64,000 nt of DNA from UBA4615 sp046046245 (GTDB lineage: Bacteria > Pseudomonadota > Gammaproteobacteria > Burkholderiales > Burkholderiaceae_E), in assembly GCA_046046245.1 (NCBI GenBank), contig JBJOKE010000049.1, positions 22,522 through 86,521 on the forward strand, written 5' to 3'. Shown piece by piece: positions 61,159 to 64,000 of this stretch. The translations under genes were made by a program, and so were the position numbers. The notes under the pieces are model-generated. The model had not been told where the DNA came from. It ran no database searches and was given only the letters and a program-made list of their open reading frames with translations. Positions within the stretch are counted from its first letter, which is position 1; each line of letters opens with the position of its first letter.

Positions 61159-62378
61159 GATCCAGTCGGCGCGTCGTGATTACGGGCGCTGGAGCGCTTA
61201 CGCCGCTAGGAAACTCCGTGTCCACCTTCTGGAATGCACTCATTTCGGGTGAGAGCGGAATTCGTCCCCATCCTGCGGCGGAGATTGCGATGCCGGTGGG
61301 CTGGGTCGACTTCAACTTCAATGCCTGCTTCTCGCGCATGCAGATCAGCACTCTCGATCGCGTGAGCCAGATGGCCTTGGTGGCAGCCGATGAGGCAGTG
61401 GCTAGCGCGGGCCTCGGTGGCATGGAGATGGGCCCGCGAGGTGGTGTTTTGTTTGGCACCGGTATGGGCGGTGCGGAATCCCTGGAAGCTGGATATGCCC
61501 GCTTTTTCGGGGTGCCGACTGCGAAGCGAAAGGTCCTGACTGTACTGGCCGCGATGACTCATGCGGCTAGCGCACAGGTAGCAATTCGGTTCAAGGCGCG
61601 AGGCGAATGTCAGAACTACTCGACGGGGTGTTCGTCCTCCGCTGTCGCGATTGGTGAGGCATACAGGCGGATCCGCGACGGTTATCTCGACATAGCGCTC
61701 GCCGGTGGCGGGGAATGCCTGCTGGTCCCTGGGGTGATTGATAGCTGGAAGGCTATGAAGGTCATGTGCGAACCCCCCGCCGAGGCGCCGGGAACCGGCT
61801 GTCGGCCGTTCAGCGCTGATCGAAACGGCTTTGCATTGGGCGAAGGATCGGGGGTTCTGGTGCTTGAATCGCTTGAACGCGCCGTCGCTCGATCTGCACA
61901 ACCGCTGTGCGAAATCATCGGTTATGGCGTCAGCAACGACGCGACGCACATGACAACCCCCGATTCTGGCGGGCAGGCGGATGCAATGCAGATGGCGCTG
62001 GCTGAGGCTGCTGTCGATGTCTCGGACATTGACCATGTCAATGCGCACGGCACGGCTACGCGTGCGGGTGATCTCGTGGAGACGGAGTCAATCAAGCGCA
62101 CGTTGGGTGGGCGCGCGTATCGCATCCCGGTGAGCGCGACTAAGTCGGCGCATGGGCATCTGATGGGGGCGACGGGAGCCGTGGAGTTTGTCGCCGCTGC
62201 AAACACGCTGCAGCACCAAGTTGTACCGCCAACGACACATTGGCGCGAGAGAGATCCGGATTGCGATCTCGACTATGTGCCGGGCCGTGGTCGTGCCGCA
62301 AACGTTCAACACGTTCTCTTTAACTCGTTTGCGTTCGGCGGAAACAACGTTTCGATGGTTCTGCGGCGCTGGCATTGA
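61155..62378 (+). CDS. FabF-type 3-oxoacyl-ACP synthase (KAS II)
   Basis: 407 residues from ATG 61155. Thiolase-fold condensing enzyme with the full catalytic set: Cys in YSTGCSSSAVA, His in VNAHGTATRAGD, His in KSAHGHLMGA, and the final FNSFAFGGNNVSMVL. All residues for decarboxylative Claisen condensation are retained, so it is a working synthase rather than a chain-length factor. With the adjoining ACP it could extend an acyl chain by a C2 unit for the NRPS product. Such discrete KS/ACP pairs are unusual inside a pure NRPS gene run. Confidence 0.9.
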   Translation: MRSSRRVVITGAGALTPLGNSVSTFWNALISGESGIRPHPAAEIAMPVGWVDFNFNACFSRMQISTLDRVSQMALVAADEAVASAGLGGMEMGPRGGVLFGTGMGGAESLEAGYARFFGVPTAKRKVLTVLAAMTHAASAQVAIRFKARGECQNYSTGCSSSAVAIGEAYRRIRDGYLDIALAGGGECLLVPGVIDSWKAMKVMCEPPAEAPGTGCRPFSADRNGFALGEGSGVLVLESLERAVARSAQPLCEIIGYGVSNDATHMTTPDSGGQADAMQMALAEAAVDVSDIDHVNAHGTATRAGDLVETESIKRTLGGRAYRIPVSATKSAHGHLMGATGAVEFVAAANTLQHQVVPPTTHWRERDPDCDLDYVPGRGRAANVQHVLFNSFAFGGNNVSMVLRRWH

Positions 62379-62430
62379 TGCTTGCACGAAACACGATTCC
62401 GGTGGCCCGTTGCACGTGGAGGGCGTGAGC

Positions 62431-64000
62431 ATGCCCAGCGAGTTTGACGAACTGGTCGCTGACCTGGCGAGCTTAAACGTCCGGATCCGCCTCTCTACAA
62501 GTGGAGAGTTGTTGGTCGATGCGCTCCCGGGCACCATCGACACCGCTTTGAAGGAGCGGATAGCGGCGAACAAGCCACATCTCTTGCGCATGCTGGCGAT
62601 GCATGCTGAGGCATCGGACGCCGCGCAAATCGCGCCGATCTCGACCCGCGATTCCGAGTTTCCCGCGAGCTACAGTCAGGAAAGCCTGTGGTTGCACGAG
62701 CAGCTTTCCGGGAAGGACAGCTACAACGTCTCCTTTGTGCTGAGAGTCCGCGGGACGCTGGACGCCCATGTGCTTCGCCTTGCGTTCAGATCCGTGGTCC
62801 GGCGCCATGAAGTCCTGCGCACAACTTTCCGCTTCGACGGCTTCAGACTGACTCAGCGGTTGTCGGCGGACATCGAGCAGGATTTCGTCATCCGGGACTT
62901 GGTGCATCTCGGTGAGGTTGAGCAAAAGCGCGCGCTTGACGATGCCCTTTCTCGACTCGCGCGCGAGCCGTTCGACCTTGAGACGGGGCCGATGCACCGC
63001 TGCGGACTTTTCAGACTGTCCGAATCGGTACATGCCTTCACGCTCGTCCTCCATCACATGGTCTTCGACCATTGGTCACGCGGGCCGCTGGCACGTGACT
63101 TGGTGGCGTTCTACTCTGCCTTATCAGCAGGCGATCCTGTGTCGCTGCCAGTCCTGCCGGTGCAGTACCGGGATTATGCGGCGTGGCAAAGGCGTCGGCT
63201 CGAAGGGGCGTACGGGCAGCGGCTACTTGCATACTGGACAGAGACGTTGCGTGATGCGCCGCCTCTTCTGCGGCTTCCAACCGACCGATCGCGCCGCTCC
63301 TTCGACACCTTCTCCGCCGACAGGGTTTTGTTCTCGCTGGACGGTGATCGGACGGGTGCATTGGGCGCCCTCGCGCGGCGTGAGGGTACGTCCCTGTTCA
63401 TGCTGCTCGAGGCGGCGTTTGCCGTATTGATGTACCGGTACACCGGCCAAGACGACTTGTGCGTCGGGACGCCGGTTGCCGGGCGCAGCCGGAGTGAGCT
63501 GGAAGGGCTTGTCGGCCTTTTCGTCAACACGTTGGTGCTGCGTACGAGGGTGGTCGGCGACGAACCGTTCATCCATTTTCTGATCAAGGTCCGGGACGTC
63601 GTACTGCAGGCCTTTTCTCATCAGGAGTTCCCCTTCGATCAGCTCGTGCAGGAGCTGAAGCCGATCCGCAGCGCCGGAGTCACGCCGCTCTTTCAAGTGC
63701 TGTTCGCGCTGCAGAACACGCCCGTTGAGAGTCTGCAGGCTGCGGGCCTCACTTTCGATCTTCTTCCAAGCCCAACGCGTTCAGCCAAGTTCGACCTTGC
63801 GTGGACTTTTACTGAACACGGGGGAAAGTTGTTCGGGAAGATCGAATACAACACAGACCTGTTCGACGAAGCGACGGTACAGCGGATGGCCCGGCATTAC
63901 GAGGTGCTGCTGGAGGGCATCTGCGCGGACCCGCAGGCGAAGGTGAGCGACCTGCCGCTGCTGGCGGCGCAGGAGCGGCACCAGATCTTGGTGGAGTGGA
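62431..64000 (+). CDS. Third NRPS: TubC docking and condensation domain (runs off the window)
   Basis: At least 523 residues, open at the right edge. Start ATG 62431 has GGAGGG at 62417-62422. Residues 1-55 form another TubC-type docking domain (FDELVADLASLNVRIRL, ANKPHLLRML), followed by a condensation domain with SYSQESLWLHEQL, HHMVFDHWSRG, YRDYAAWQRRRL, VGTPVAGRSRSELEGLVGLFVNTLVLR and FQVLFALQNTP; the C-A linker (LPLLAAQERHQILVEW) is just reached. The second condensation motif has His after the Asp (HHxxxDH instead of HHxxxDG); the catalytic second His and the Asp are kept. The adenylation domain presumably follows outside. Confidence 0.9.
   Translation, partial: MPSEFDELVADLASLNVRIRLSTSGELLVDALPGTIDTALKERIAANKPHLLRMLAMHAEASDAAQIAPISTRDSEFPASYSQESLWLHEQLSGKDSYNVSFVLRVRGTLDAHVLRLAFRSVVRRHEVLRTTFRFDGFRLTQRLSADIEQDFVIRDLVHLGEVEQKRALDDALSRLAREPFDLETGPMHRCGLFRLSESVHAFTLVLHHMVFDHWSRGPLARDLVAFYSALSAGDPVSLPVLPVQYRDYAAWQRRRLEGAYGQRLLAYWTETLRDAPPLLRLPTDRSRRSFDTFSADRVLFSLDGDRTGALGALARREGTSLFMLLEAAFAVLMYRYTGQDDLCVGTPVAGRSRSELEGLVGLFVNTLVLRTRVVGDEPFIHFLIKVRDVVLQAFSHQEFPFDQLVQELKPIRSAGVTPLFQVLFALQNTPVESLQAAGLTFDLLPSPTRSAKFDLAWTFTEHGGKLFGKIEYNTDLFDEATVQRMARHYEVLLEGICADPQAKVSDLPLLAAQERHQILVEW

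Overview
The window is from a GC-rich proteobacterium. The IncP-like control genes (ParA/KorB/KorA type), the P-type VirB/VirD4 transfer apparatus, the ExbB/ExbD/TonB system and the NRPS style fit a beta- or gammaproteobacterium, with Burkholderiales or Xanthomonadales most plausible. No rRNA, tRNA or housekeeping gene is visible, so the assignment is tentative and the whole window reads as accessory DNA.

Layout. (1) 1-4239: tail of a restriction-like conflict operon: C-terminus of a probable Z1 protein, a PD-(D/E)XK nuclease, an AIPR protein, and an HNH nuclease gene broken by a frameshift. (2) 4574-11279: an unusual same-strand set of hydrolases: gluzincin-type Zn protease, ComEC-like metallo-beta-lactamase-fold protein, peptidoglycan amidase with a large extra domain, SGNH hydrolase, and a membrane-anchored coiled-coil protein. 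No named system matches. (3) 11395-15347: an XRE-like regulator, a cas-less three-repeat type I-E CRISPR remnant, and a leftward operon OLD-family ATPase/Toprim nuclease - DprA-like protein - phosphoribosyltransferase, the last one frameshifted. (4) 15805-39003: a conjugative module (RadC, DUF932, large ParB-like protein, a candidate RP4-type oriT, MobC/relaxase/TraX, LPD7 protein, VirD4, VirB11 to VirB2, then ParA, KorB-like, membrane protein, KorA-like). No integrase or replication initiator is in view, so integrative element and plasmid cannot be separated. (5) 38954-39996: an orphan LuxR-type response regulator and a decayed IS3-type transposase fragment at a junction. (6) 39971-45872: a private TonB-ExbB-ExbD-ExbD energiser and a TonB-dependent receptor. 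(7) 46857-64000: a biosynthetic cluster: phosphopantetheinyl transferase, HlyD-like adaptor and HlyB-like ABC exporter leftward; rightward an NRPS with a TubC docking domain, a condensation domain and an FkbH (glyceryl-loading) domain, a T-C-A-T-C-A-T NRPS, a free ACP, a free ketoacyl synthase and the start of a third NRPS that runs off the end.

How they work together. Blocks 1-3 look like a stack of anti-mobile-element modules beside a conjugative element, with several members decaying. Blocks 6-7 probably make, export and re-import (or sense) one secreted compound: FkbH would place a glyceryl unit on the first carrier domain of the second NRPS, the next adenylation domain reads as glycine-type, and the ACP/ketoacyl synthase pair suggests an acyl component. 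The TonB genes suggest a metallophore, but this is inference.

Almost every gene in the conjugative part overlaps or abuts its neighbour. Long antisense reading frames there are artefacts of high GC and were not annotated.
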